This document shows positions 12,901 to 23,294 of a stretch of DNA of 64,000 nt, piece by piece (the first letter of the stretch is position 1; every line of letters begins with the position of its first letter). The DNA is from Anastrepha obliqua (lineage: Eukaryota > Arthropoda > Insecta > Diptera > Tephritidae). The position numbers were made by a program, and so were the translations under genes. The stretch spans positions 39,158,001 through 39,222,000 of the forward strand of contig NC_072895.1 of NCBI RefSeq assembly GCF_027943255.1, read 5' to 3'. The notes below the pieces were generated by a model. That model searched no databases. It was not told the origin of the DNA and saw only the letters and a program-made list of their open reading frames with translations.

Positions 12901-14341
12901 AATCACAAATAACTATGGCCTACGTATTGGTCAACGTGTAGTGGTCTATCCATTCGATGAGGCACCAGCTGGTTATGCTGAATTAATGGTGGTACCCGAT
13001 CTCAAGTATGTAGTGCCGATTCCTGATAATTTGCCATTGAGCGTTGCCGCCCTATTGCCAACTGGTGCTTTGCTGGCGATGAATGCCGTTTTCAAGGCTT
13101 ACGAAGTGGTAACCGAATTGTCAAAGAAGCGCCCGGCTGAAGAGGCGGATAAGAAGTTCAAAGTGCTGATTGTAGGTACCGGCGGGTTGGCGTTGTGGGC
13201 TGTGCGTATCGCTACACATCACTTCGAATCGACTGGCGCCAATAACTACGTCGACATTACTGTAGCCAGTCTGCGGGACGAGGGTTTCCGTTTGGCCACC
13301 GAAATCGAAAAGTAAGTTAAATCAAAAATCTTCCATTATATATGTATATCAAGCATTAACAAATTATGCTTTCAACGAATTTATAGTGTCAGTGTAGTTC
13401 AGTGGAATGAGTGTCTCTATGAACCACAGCTCATCGAGCGTACCAAAGATGTGTGCGGTGGGCCCGTGGATGTCGTTATTGATTTCGGCACAACCTCACG
13501 CAGTTTGCATCGCTCTATGCATTGCCTGACTAAGGTAACTAATTAAACTCTATTAGTTTGCATTATGTACGATTTTGCATTATTATGTATTTGCATTTTC
13601 TACTTTCTAGGGTGGTGTTGTGCTTATAAGTGAAGATGTTGCTGAGAAATTGTTGCCTAAATTTTCGCGCTTGGCTATGGAATGTCAGCAGGAGATTATA
13701 CCCATATCAAACGGCACAGTGGAGCAGCTGCACGGGCTTGTGCAATTAGTTGCGAACAAAACGGTATGCACAATTTTTTCTTAGCTTGTTGTTGTTAGGT
13801 TAGTTAAGACCAGTTAATTGTAGCCGTCTACCTACTTATACAGCATGGAGGCACAATCGATTCGTAGCAAACGACCTACATAAGTTAATCTCTCTTTTTG
13901 TTGAGATGGCATAAAATTACGATTGACTAATTGTGCATTGGGAATATTAACATTGTTTTGTAAATCCCAATCTATTTCAAGTTTAATTTTTTTTTATTTA
14001 AAAGAACTTACTATAAGTAATAGAAAAAACTTGGCACATAAAAAATAAAAAAAGACATTAAATCGTTAAATATTACGAATTATCGGGACTCCACTGTACC
14101 CCTAGCCTATTTAAGCATTTAACTTGTTTTTAAGTGCGTTGCTTTTAGCCGGAATAAATTATCCTCCTTGCATATTTTTATATTTACTATATTTAGCACT
14201 CAATATCTTATATTCTTCTTTCAGATCGAACCGATACCTCATTCAGTGTTCCCCTGCGAACAAGCAGCAGAAGTCGTACAGAAATTATGCAACTCGGAAA
14301 TACCCGGTCGCGCATTACTAAAGTTTCATGATATCGAATAA
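3713..14341 (+). CDS. Drat: Drat-like medium-chain dehydrogenase/reductase family protein
   Basis: Five coding exons: 3713-3756, 12493-13311, 13387-13534, 13611-13763, 14225-14341; all GT-AG and in frame, giving 426 aa. The first exon encodes a 14-residue N-terminus (MPVDICSCPQFSLD) and joins across an 8.7 kb intron through a split Pro codon. The body is an MDR (zinc-type alcohol dehydrogenase-like) fold: GYEVAGVIESLG in the GroES-like part, then the Rossmann dinucleotide loop VGTGGLALWAV. The catalytic-zinc His of the family GHE motif is Tyr here, and the four-Cys structural-zinc lobe is not visible, so zinc-dependent alcohol oxidation is doubtful. A Ser-rich insert (SASITSISSVSSD) sits between the first strand and the GYE motif. 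In Drosophila, Drat is described as a target that promotes cell death under stress; orthology is inferred from the sequence type and the gene neighbourhood. C-terminus ends KFHDIE. Confidence 0.8.
4261..4318 (+). repeat. SINE fragment, plus orientation
   Basis: CTAATAGCGGTCACCTCTCG through TTTCTGCCATGAAAAA is the reverse complement of the middle of the full SINE at 17234-17552 (GCGACCGCTATTAG side). Only about 58 bp survive. Confidence 0.75.
6949..6980. repeat. Microsatellite (ACAT)n
   Basis: An uninterrupted run of ACATACAT units, followed by ATATGTATAC. It is the cleanest example of the tetranucleotide class found throughout the noncoding DNA of this window. Confidence 0.9.
6991..7040 (-). 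repeat. Degenerate SINE 3' piece
   Basis: GGCCGAGCACC, TTTGTGGTTC and GTCTTGTTGTTG match, with changes, the GGCCGAGCTCC, TTTGTGGTGTG and GTCTTGATGTTG words of the full SINE at 17234-17552 in the same order. Confidence 0.5.
8155..8417. mobile_element. MITE with 38-bp perfect terminal inverted repeats
   Basis: The left end starts ATATCGCACTTGTTACG and the right end is its exact reverse complement; the match runs for 38 bases. Inside each terminal repeat lies a second palindrome, GTTACG-TTAAAG-CGTAAC, so each end can fold by itself. The 263-bp element has no coding potential and lies in the Drat-like intron. If TA is the target duplication, the element proper is 8158-8414 (TCGCAC...GTGCGA). The superfamily is not determined. 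Confidence 0.85.
9153..9600 (+). mobile_element. Mariner relic (mellifera-type), N-terminal transposase
   Basis: The left edge TTAGCTTGGGAAAAAAG resembles a mellifera-subfamily terminal repeat. From 9289 the frame reads VNKEKMYRILKFLFDKG, then ASQAAEIVNGADTVTANYV and WFRRFRSGIFD, the helix-turn-helix start of a mariner transposase. A frame change at about 9450 leads to a second stretch (TEIIDVNRHVSCR) in another frame. The catalytic region is missing, so the copy is dead. Confidence 0.85.
10311..10481 (-). repeat. SINE copy lacking its tRNA head
   Basis: It matches the full SINE at 17234-17552 from TTGGCGTGTACAC through TCCTCCTCCTATTTGTGG, TTGATGTTGTTCCACAAATG and GAGCGACCGCTA. A TA-rich tail (10270-10310) precedes it. 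The match stops at 10481 exactly where the foldback element starts, so the element interrupts or replaced the tRNA-like head. Confidence 0.85.
10482..11154 (-). mobile_element. Foldback element, truncated copy
   Basis: It begins GATGCTTTCCATTTC, near-identical to the ends of the complete copy at 11155-11992, and keeps the left arm, centre and part of the right arm. It stops in the right arm at CTTATATA, where the next copy begins. Its central segment is the reverse complement of the centre of the complete copy, so the two lie in opposite orientation. About 180 bp of the right arm is missing and does not resume after 11992. Confidence 0.8.
11155..11992 (+). mobile_element. Complete palindromic foldback/MITE element, about 838 bp
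   Basis: The two ends, GATTCTTTCCATTTCAATTC and its reverse complement, open inverted arms of roughly 335-340 bp each (about 11155-11490 and 11650-11992) around a unique centre of about 160 bp. It is flanked by TA on both sides (11153-11154, 11993-11994), consistent with a TA target-site duplication as made by Tc1/mariner-type transposases. There is no open frame longer than noise, so it must depend on a transposase from elsewhere. A transcript would fold into a very long hairpin. Confidence 0.88.
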
Positions 14342-17220
14342 ATCATCACCAATCATGACGTATCGGCTGTAGCGGTGATAGCATCTTTTCCCATCACTCT
14401 GGCTGCAAGGAAAAATGCATAAGCGGAACTCGATGGCGGCAAAGAGAATTTGTTTACCACTAAACCAACATAAATTATTTGTATGTTTATTCCAGCAAGG
14501 ATGAAATTTTAGATATAAAAAAGGTTTATATCCCATAAAAGTGCAGGAAGCAATTGGTTTGTTCGTCTGCGCAATTGCTAATTTGTAATTTGTGTATTAG
14601 GAAGAAAAAAAGCAAATCTTTAAATGTACGAATTTTTTTAGTAGTTTTTGTTAGAACTAAAAATTATTTCATGCATATATTGTATTCAAATATTGAGCTA
14701 ACGCTTTGGACGACCGTTGCAATATAAAACAGAAACAATTACTTATTCATCAACATCGCATATGCACATGATACATAGAGAATTATATGTATGTATGTAC
14801 GTATACTCATTATAAGCTAGTTTACATTCATGCCAATAGTGCACAAAATAAACTTCAAACTACTAATTACTGTTCGTTTGAGGATGCGAATAATTAAAAA
14901 ATGAACCACCCATCATAATACCATTGTAATACGTGCTTGGAAATATGTATGTTTGTAGAAGTCGTAAAAAATATTGATCATAGATAAGTGATAGAGTTGG
15001 CAGAACCCGCTCAAGAGCCATTGGCACATATTATGTATGCAAATTATAAGAAGGCAAAATATTTTCAGACGCACTTACACACACACAGTAAGAAATATTG
15101 TTTACTTGTTCGTGCGTTTGCAAAATATGTATTTGCATTGAAATTTGTTCAAATTTTTTTTTAGTCTACCAACTTCGACTAGTTCCATTTGCATACACTT
15201 TCATCATACATACGTACATAAACGCACAGTGTAAGAGCTTTAAGATTGTAAGTTAGTTGCAATAATTTGCTTTCATTAGTGATGTTTTTGTTATTGCTTT
15301 AAGGGCAACAAGAAACTGTAGAGTAGTTTTTTAACCCATCGCTACACAATTGTAATTATACATTTTTTATGATTTTATTATTCATTTTTCCTTTATTTAT
15401 TACATAAATGTACAATTTTCTTGTAAATTTGTTCGACAAAGTCTCTTCACCGTAATGTATTAGTAAAAATTTGAATTTGGAAATTATTTTTAGTTAGACT
15501 TTTAATCTTAATTCATACATACTTTTGTGTAATGATTTTCATAATCATTCTATTTTTGTAAATATCTACATATGTATGCATACATAATTATTTTAACGGA
15601 TTTATACATACTTTTAGGTTTTAAAATTAAAAATTTTATTCTCAGTGGATCACACACAATGAACAAATATTAAAGTAAATAAAATTTGATTAAGAACAAA
15701 CCCTTGTAGATGTTCAATATTAATTTATTATTGATTGTTAATTATATTATTGTATGGCAATGTATTCGTACAAAATTACTATTTGTACTATTGCAACCTA
15801 AGCATTATTCAAAGTTATCGATTAGCTCGCAAAATTTATTGTCATAAAGGGCGAAAATTTGTGCAGTGTTGTGCAAGAAAGTAAGGTAAATTTATTAAAT
15901 AAAATACAAACAAAAATATGTTTCTTTGTTTCCGTATTATATGAAATATTTAGGGAAATGCAGCATAAAAAATATCCATATTTTTTTTTAGGAACGCTAC
16001 TGGAGTAAGTCATTGTCCCGATATAAATCCGTGTGGTTTCGGTAAAGGGAGCGTTTGTTGGTTTAAACTGAGATGAGTTGTAAGAAAATCTCCAAAACCT
16101 TAGGTGTCACACAAAGTCCACACTGTTGATGTATTAAAATCTTTGTATTTTTGTCGTAAGAACCTATTTCAAGCTGGTGTCATGATATAAAAGAAGATCG
16201 TTCCATTGTCACTTTTCTGGCGCCATATTAACTACCTAACAATTAAACAGATTGTGGCATTTCATGCTACCATACAGAATCCTTAAAAATATTTTTTTAT
16301 TCGTTATGAGCAGCAAAAAATGTAAATAGGTACATATGCACACATTTCTCCCATGTGCAGGCGAGATAAATTAGAAGTACACATTCTTTGTTTTCTGGCT
16401 TACAGAACAGCAAGAAGATGATGCACGGCAATCGGTTCTACGTTGCCGGAACGACATGAATTTATATCCGGCCAAGAACTGTCACTACAGCAGCATTCCC
16501 CGTTCATGTATGGGGAAAGTTTATGCTGCTTCAACAACAACAGCATCAATGCATTTTTAAATCAAACTAATTCAATAACAGATAACTCATTTTATGAAAT
16601 GACGTAGAAGTAAAAATGTGTCAAGTTTATTTAAGGAAATATTAAAAATTCGAAGGCGTTTTTCTTTGGGAGCAACATTTTTTAGAATAAGGTGAAGTAC
16701 CTACATAAAAATTGAAAAATAAAGGCATCCGAAAATTTAAATGTCGGCATTATTCTTGTATAAAGTTCTAAAAATCTATTTCATAAAAAATCTATCTTCG
16801 TGAAAATTCCAATGTGACAAAGATGTGCTTAATGTTTCCATATGATTAATGAAAAGATGAAACTACTTTTTTTTCTGTTTCATGATTGGTGTTGGGTGCT
16901 TACTAACATGTGTCGAGCATTCGCTATATCAAGAAAATGCACAAACCGCCAGCAAATTAAATTGTCAACACTCAACGCGATCTCACGCTCTTTCAAACTT
17001 GGACTTGCAAACAATAGGATATAAAACTTCATCGCGAAACTTTTATAAAACTTCTAATGAAAAAAATTAAAATGTTAATGTTTTGATCAATTTTTTTTTT
17101 CGATGAGTTAAATACGAACTTTTTTATTGGCATGGAGCAGTTATATGTCTTGGGCACACCACAACCAGTGATGATCCATGCCGGTGATTGTTGGTATCGG
17201 GCCTGCTATAGACAAGTATA
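14342..17220. other. Intergenic, no gene seen
   Basis: The AT-rich spacer downstream of the Drat-like gene. AATAAA at about 14847 could serve as its polyadenylation signal. Short frames (for example near 15900 and 16850-17070) have no recognisable domain and fly-noncoding composition. It holds one copy of the structured repeat (16431-16545). Confidence 0.6.
16431..16545 (+). repeat. Structured dispersed repeat, copy 1 of 4
   Basis: It contains CGGTTCTACGTTGCCGGAAC, TTTATATCCGGCCAAG and ACTGTCACT, then CCCCGTTC...ATGGGG and TTTATGCTGCTTCAACAAC. The same words in the same order occur at 22531, 40781 and 60281, always on the plus strand. No coding frame. Confidence 0.8.
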
Positions 17221-17233
17221 TTGGGAGTAGTTA

Positions 17234-17552
17234 AATAAATAAATAAATAATTGGCGCGTACACTTCTGTTAGGTGTTTGGCCGAGCTCCTCCTCCTATTT
17301 GTGGTGTGCGTCTTGATGTTGTTCCACAAATGGAGGGACCTACAGTTTCAAGCCTACTCCGAACGGCAGATATTTTTATGAGGAGCTTTTTCATGGCAGA
17401 AATACACTCGGAGGTTTGCCGTTGCCTGCCGAGGGGCGACCGCTATTAGAAAAATGTTTTTATTAATTTTGCTTTCACCGAGATTCGAACCAACGACCTC
17501 TCTGTGAATTCCGAATGGTAATCACGCACCAACCCATTCGGCTACGGCGGCG
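17234..17552 (-). mobile_element. Full-length tRNA-derived SINE with 13-bp target duplication
   Basis: Read on the minus strand, it starts GCCGCCGTAGCCGAATGGG (A-box-like) and has GGTTCGAATCTCGG (B box) about 50 bases later, as in a tRNA gene with an internal RNA polymerase III promoter. A unique body follows (CGGTCGCCCCTCGG region, CATTTGTGGAACAAC), and it ends GTACGCGCCAATTATTT in an (ATTT)n tail at 17234-17250. TTGGGAGTAGTTA stands at 17221-17233 and again, identically, at 17553-17565. This perfect duplication marks LINE-driven insertion and suggests a fairly recent event. Pieces of the same family occur at six other places in the window. Confidence 0.92.
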
Positions 17553-17675
17553 TTGGGAGTAGTTATTTCTTACATTTACATATATATTTTTTATTCTACA
17601 ATTTTACCTATGTATGTGGAATATACGGCAGCACTTTTTATTACTATAGTGGGTTGAGATATGTTGGCAGGGCAA

Positions 17676-18240
17676 TTAGCCTTTGTAGTTAGTATACGGA
17701 AGTTTATATTTATATTTCATTTTTTGCGTTTTTTGTGAAAACACAGAAAACTGATCTTCAATTTTTTTCAAAATATTCTCCTTGGAAGTCAATATACTTC
17801 TGCATTCGCTTGAACTAATTTTCAAAGCAGTTTTGCCACTCAGAAGTGGATACCTCCAAAACGAGCTGTTTAAAGGTCTTAACAGCTTCTTTAAGCGTTG
17901 AAAAACATAGACTTCGCATTTTATTTTTGATGTTCGGAAACAAAAGAAATCATTAGGTTCCAAATCAGGGCTACAATACGGATGATCTTTTGAGTGCTCA
18001 AAAACTCTTGTGAGCTGATACGTGAGAATTCGCATTGTCTTTTTGATAGACTCAGGCTTGACTTTTTTAAGTTTTTTAGTGATACAGGCGCGATATGCGA
18101 GATTTTCCGAAGGGAGAAAGGGAAAGAGTTCGTTTTGAAACACCCATACTGTCGATTGCTGTTTTGTTTTCGGCTCATATGCATAGATCCAAGATGCGTC
18201 AGCTGTTACGATGTCATGTACGTGCTTTGAGTCCTTTTTT
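17676..18240 (-). mobile_element. Mariner relic (irritans-type), C-terminal transposase
   Basis: The minus strand gives, in shifting frames, TADASWIYAYEPKTKQQSTV (region of the first catalytic Asp), DNANSH, SPDLEPNDFF (third catalytic Asp), KEAVKTFKQLVLEVSTSEWQ and FKRMQKYIDFQGEYFEK. These follow the order of an irritans-subfamily mariner transposase. At least two frameshifts and stops make it inactive. Confidence 0.88.
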
Positions 18241-19068
18241 GGGCAATTGTCAACTTATGCGGTATCCAACGAGATCAAAATTTTATATTTGACAGTTTGA
18301 CTTGTAATATGGTTCGCTCACCGCAACACCCAAACTATTTATACATGCTTTATTATGCTTTACATTTATATACACATTTGAATAAAAGTTACTCCAAAAA
18401 TATCGAGTGTAAGTAGAATACTTTCATGTAATTCATAGTGCAATGATAGTACAAAGTGTGCCATGCAGCAACGACATTTGTTTTCAGTAAGCAGTTAAAG
18501 GTTATTTATTTATCTTTTGTTATCCTTCCTCATTTTCCATAAAATGTTTTCAAAAATTACAATAAATAAACTTCAAATATGCGTAAATCCAGTGTACAAC
18601 AAAAAAAGTTTCTTCTTCCTATTTTTTACAGGCGGCTTTGGTGTGAGTTTGACAGGCAGTCAAGTGTATAATGGTGTGAGTGCTTGGTCTTTTTGTTTGA
18701 GCATATTGGCGGGGTTGCTATACCTAATTAGAATTTTTATGGTAACATTAATAACAATAGAATATCGACCAGAAAAAAATGCGAAATAATATCTTTGACT
18801 TGGAAAATGTATGATACAATAACAAATATTTTTAATATATTTCTTAGCTATAATAATGCTTTTGATTGAGAAATATCTTAATTTTTAAGTAATTTTTTAC
18901 ACTTTTTGATACGATTTTCTATGAAATATAATCACTTTTTATACAACCAGGTCAAATATCAGATGAACTCAGCTGCGGGTATTTTTTTCACAACCAGCTG
19001 AGAATGTTTTTACTTATGAATCTATACAATGCGTACATCAGACTGCCTGACATCATCATTTTGATGTT

Positions 19069-19146
19069 TCGCCGAGATTCGAACCTAGGTTCTCTCTGAA
19101 TTCCGAATGGTAGTAACGCACCAACCCATTCGGCTACAGCGGCCGC
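19069..19146 (-). repeat. SINE head (tRNA-like part only)
   Basis: CGCCGAGATTCGAACCTAGG, TTCCGAATGGTAGTAACGC and CCAACCCATTCGGCTACAGC match the tRNA-like head of the full SINE at 17234-17552. The SINE body is not attached. The B box GGTTCGAATC is intact on the minus strand. It is a repeat, not a functional tRNA: the rest of the cloverleaf does not pair convincingly. Confidence 0.8.
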
Positions 19147-19417
19147 AAATTTGCATATTTAAAAATAAATGTTCACTATTTAATAAATTTCCATTACATA
19201 CTAATCCTTCGTTTTATATTTATAATTGCACGCTTTTCATAACTTTGCCGAGATTTACTGTACAAAAAATACTCCAACATTAGTATTATCGTTTTATACA
19301 TTCGAGTAGAAGGATGAATTATGCCGAAGTTATTACTAAATACTGTTTGTGTGCCAAACTCATATTTCTAAAATTGGATAGTTAAATCATATTAATTGTG
19401 GTATCACGAATAAAAAA

Positions 19418-22032
19418 TCATAGCATTAACTTACAATTCGTTACATCTTCTTCCCCCTCCATAAACATATTTACAGAATTTTCTCGTTGCTTAACTGTTT
19501 GATGCTTCCGCTTTTTATGCGCGCATAATCCGGAAAGTCGACGAAAACGTTCACCACAATCTTTACACTCATAACGTTTAACATCTGAATGTAGTTGCTT
19601 ATGTCGAAAAAGTCCGTGTATATTCGTAAAGCCTTTGCCGCAAATGTTACAAATTTTATCCCGTATATTTAAATGTGCACGCATATGATCGTCTAGTACA
19701 CGCTTTCGCAAAAAATCCTTAGGGCACATGGTACACTTGAATCGTCGTAAACGCTCATGCATAATCTTCACATGCTCTGTCATTTGGTGTTTGAGTCGGA
19801 AACCCTTGCCACAATGTTCGCAAATGTTTTTTCGTTCACCAGTATGTACCATCTGGTGTATTTCCATGTCACGACGATTGGCAAATCCTTTCGCACAAAA
19901 GGGACAAAACCACTCGAACTCTTTTGTATGAGCGCGTACTTCGTGCTCTCTTTTTAAATTCCGCTGTGCAAAACGTTGTTCACAATAAGAGCACTTGTGT
20001 GGTAGTTCACCAATATTATGCACTTTTAGCAGATGTGTTTTTAAGGTAGAATGGCTACGTAATATTCGGTCGCAAATTTGGCATTTTAAATTGTTATTGG
20101 GCGTTGGCAGAAAACTACAACGTTCTAAGAAGTCCTGCTCCTCTTTTTTAAGTGGTTCATTTAAGAAACTCTTGCGTTGCAAATTATAAAAATGATGCTT
20201 CAGTCGAGATATGGCATAGTAAAGCTCTTCATTGCTGAATTCAACATTGTATATTTGGCGTAAATTCGTTGCGATTTCTTCATAAGCTTCTCTCCGTGTA
20301 CTTAACACTGAATAATTGGAATGACTTTTATCCCACAATACAGGATGCATGGCGTAGAAGTCAATGAAGCCAAGTGTAAACTCATCAATTACTGAAAACG
20401 ATATTTTCTGCAAATCAAGCAAGAAAATTTAAGTTATGAACATCACGCAAATACTTTCTTAGCCTGAATAACTCACCCGATGAGAGTTACTATGTATTGA
20501 GTTCATAGTATCTAATTCTGCATTCGCCAAAAATTCGCAAAGTTCATAATAATATTTTCGAGTGGCATTTAAAGTGCGACGCGTATAAAGGCATCTTTTA
20601 TAAAATATGTATAAACGTTTTATTTCACTGTTAATTTTTCCTTCCGTAAGATATAGATCATAGTTTTCCGAAAAGAATTCCTTTATTTTATTGATTGCTA
20701 GAGCACGCTCTTTTACGTCATTATAAGCGGGGTATTGTGGATTCCATAAACAAGGTTGATCTCGAAAGCATTTTATAAAATCACAAGTAACTTTATTTTG
20801 CGCCGAAAATTTTAAAAGTGATTGCTATAAAATTCAAATAATATATAAGTACAAATAATAAAACTAGATATTGTAATTCAAAACTTACAAGCGAACCGGT
20901 GAAATTATATGTATTACTTACTTTGTGATTCTCTTGCGGCGCATTTGTTTCCCCATCCGATAAGTCAAATCCACTTTGTGAGCTATCGACGTTGAAAATT
21001 TCACTTAAAGACTTGGAATTTAAAATTTAATTCAGATGAGTAGATGTGGCTATCGTAAGAACTGTACCTTATCATTTTCACTCTGGTCACTGAAATAATC
21101 TTCGTTCTCGGTCTCACGCGTTAGGCAACTTTGTTCAAGTTGAGGTGTATTGCATGGCTTCATAAATGAACATTCTAAAAAATATTTTTCTTCAACATCT
21201 GAAATTTCTATCCCTTCTTCTAACCTTCTGTCTATGTCGCAATATTGATGGTGTAGTTGCGATAGTGATTCTTCTAAAGTACGCATACAAATAAGTATAT
21301 TATGCTCAGCTAACGATCTTAGCATTTCTACTTTTACAGAACATTGCATACTTTTTGCATTAGAAGTAATATGTTGAATGGGCCATAATGATGGGAAGTT
21401 TTTGTATATTTTAATAAATTGTAGTGTGACAACGTCTTCAATTTTTAAATCAATATCAAGCTGAAAAATATATAATAAAATAAAGTATTTATTTCATAAA
21501 CTATTTGAAACAATTTTACCTCAAGTATTTCAGATTCTGGGCATAAATCATATTCATTTTCGTTCCTACTATTTAAATCCTTCAGCGGATAATCTACCAC
21601 TTCCGGTTCTGCCAGCTTCATGTTAATTATATTCACTAGTTGGGGGGTGTCTGCTTCAATATTATTTTCATTGAACATGTTTTCATTTTGATCTTCCGTT
21701 TCATGAACACTCTCATACAATTCACATACATTTGAAGAATCGCAATGAGCGTTGGTTACTGCACCTGCGTTTACACATCTTGTAGTACATTCCTCACTTC
21801 CCATCGCGTTATTTTCCATCTCCGATTCCAATACTTCCTCAGTGGATTCAAAAAGCCACTGTGTTTCATCCGCAATTTCCATATGAAGCTCCTTCAAATG
21901 TTGTAGAAATGTTGCCCAATATCCATACTTTTTATCACAATAAAGGCATTTTAATGCAAAATATTTGTATTGACTTGTGGCCAAAATATAGCCACATGGT
22001 TTAAGCTCAGCCAAGATAGAAGCATTGCTCAT
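19418..22032 (-). CDS. C2H2 zinc-finger protein with three MADF-like modules
   Basis: Exons on the minus strand: 22032-21520, 21460-21068, 21011-20922, 20824-20477, 20407-19418; all junctions are GT-AG in phase 0, giving 777 aa. An N-terminal finger (LKCLYCDKKY...HLKELH) is followed by acidic linker and three MADF-like helical modules, each carrying a W in a xLWxx context (FPSLWPIQH, QPCLWNPQY, HPVLWDKSH). Seven C2H2 fingers close the protein, from CQICDRILRS to CKDCGERF, with linkers typical of DNA binding. Likely a nuclear sequence-specific regulator. It resembles the tandem genes at 31946 and 34659 but has one more MADF-like module and lies on the other strand. In Drosophila the neighbourhood holds az2, CG1602 and CG1603, the probable relatives; which one this is cannot be decided. 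A GTAAGT near the 3' end (TTGTAAGTTAATG) could serve as an alternative donor, so the last five residues are uncertain. Confidence 0.85.
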
Positions 22033-22799
22033 TGTTTATGTTGATTCATATAACGTAACTCCACTTTATATACAAAGGGTTGTTTTGTTTTTTCTTATAT
22101 AAAAGCGATAAATAGTTTACGAAATTTTATCCGGCCTGAGGAAACAACTTTTTGGTGTCTTCTTCTTCTTCTATAGAAATTCTCAATTTTAAGTGTGTTT
22201 ATATAAAAATTTATTAAATGTATAAAAATGTATTAAATAAATGTAAAGACGAATGTAATGAGGGGTAAAGAATTGTATCACCAACTTAAAAAGGAAAACT
22301 GTACCCACCGGAGTCTTATGCATATATGCACACAATTGTAAAAGCACACTTTAATTTAAATTATAACGTTTCAATTGAATTTATTTTAGAAAAAATAATT
22401 GTATATGTTTTAAGTGCGACATTTTTCCATTAACGTAAAACCGAACTGTTTTCGTTAGTTATTTTTGGCGCCATATTTCTGGCAGTTCACAATTTCTTTT
22501 ATCAGCTAATAATTTGAATAACTTTAACCCGTTCCCACGACAGTCGGTTCTACGTTGCCGGAACGACCCGAATTTATATCCGGCCAAGGACTGTCACTTC
22601 ATAAGCATAAGCATGCTGCTACAATAACAACAAATAATTTTGACCAATTGCAATCTAGATTGTAGATCTTTTTGCTTATTTTTGTATTTTATACTGATTG
22701 TGCTTATTTTTATTATACGTGCATACATCTGACATAAACCTACTAGGCAACCACGTACTAAATACTAACTTCAATATGGGTGTGGAAACTAAAAAAATC
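22033..22799. other. Intergenic, upstream of zinc-finger gene
   Basis: Spacer between divergent genes. TTTTGGCGCC at 22464-22473 is E2F-like but lies 430 bp from the nearer start codon. One copy of the structured repeat is at 22531-22634. A GAAAACTG-GTACCCACC patch and a short TCTTCTTCT run are unremarkable. Confidence 0.55.
22531..22634 (+). repeat. Structured dispersed repeat, copy 2 of 4
   Basis: CCACGACAGTCGGTTCTACG, TTGCCGGAACGACCCG, TATATCCGGCCAAGGACTG and CTGCTACAATAACAACAA. Compared with copy 3 the CCCCGT...ATGGGG hairpin part is deleted. Confidence 0.85.
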
Positions 22800-23130
22800 A
22801 ACACAATGACACTTAGTTGCCGTTTAAACAACGACTGATTGAAGGAGTGTGTGAATAGTTGTGAAATTATTGCGTTAGTATAATAATATACAAAAAACAA
22901 AATAAACATAATCTACACTAATATTGCTTCGTGCTATCTGAACAACGACTGATTGGACGAGTATATGAATAAATGTGAAATGTTTGTCAAAATTCGGCTG
23001 GAGAACCCCCCGTGACGTGTCAGCCGAAGTTCTCCTCACAATTCCGTTTTTCACCATAGTTATTTGCCAAACATTGTCAATCTATCATCCTTGATACTCT
23101 AGTGTATACATCAAACAGTTTTTAATCTTT
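22800..23130. repeat. Unclassified block also found upstream of Mcm4 (copy A)
   Basis: It shares GAAATG-T-TTGT, CGGCTG, GTGACGTGTCAGCCGAAG, TCACCATAGTTA and AATCTATCA with 52560-53070, in the same order and strand, at roughly three quarters identity over about 120 bp by eye. AACAACGACTGATTG occurs twice within this copy (near 22827 and 22944), a small internal duplication. No coding frame is shared between the copies. Confidence 0.6.
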
Positions 23131-23185
23131 TGACTTGACCGTACATTCGAAAATGGGAACCATTGCAACCCTGATAGCATATGTA

Positions 23186-23196
23186 TTGGCGCCAAA
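23186..23196. promoter_or_regulatory. E2F-type site upstream of Orc1
   Basis: TTGGCGCCAAA, about 100 bp before the Orc1 start codon, fits the E2F consensus TTTSSCGC on the minus strand (TTTGGCGC). Drosophila Orc1 transcription is known to be E2F-dependent, so this is a likely control site for S-phase expression. Position and match are seen; function is inferred. Confidence 0.7.
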
Positions 23197-23294
23197 AAAA
23201 AGAAAACTGCGTAAAGAATTGCATAGAGATTGATGAGCGAGTTGTTCCAATTATTCATTTATTTGCTGAGCTTGCGTTTACCGAAATTTAAATT

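Larger units (their letters stand above)
17566..19417. other. Intergenic with transposon relics
   Basis: It holds a mariner relic (17676-18240) and a SINE head (19069-19146). A frame at about 18517-18789 has a hydrophobic stretch (SFCLSILAGLLYLIRIF) but no homology I recognise, no supporting splice structure and AT-rich composition; it is not called as a gene. Confidence 0.6.

Noticed and set aside
18517..18789. 90-codon frame with a hydrophobic segment
   Set aside because: No start context, no splice partners, no recognised family and AT-rich composition; probably chance.
19069..19146. tRNA gene on the minus strand (intact B box GGTTCGAATC)
   Set aside because: It matches the head of the SINE family at 17234-17552 and the remaining arms do not make a convincing cloverleaf.
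22464..22473. E2F-like TTTTGGCGCC as a promoter site of the minus-strand zinc-finger gene
   Set aside because: 430 bp from that start codon and over 800 bp from Orc1; a similar TGGCGCCATAT word occurs near 16218 in spacer DNA, so it may belong to a repeat.
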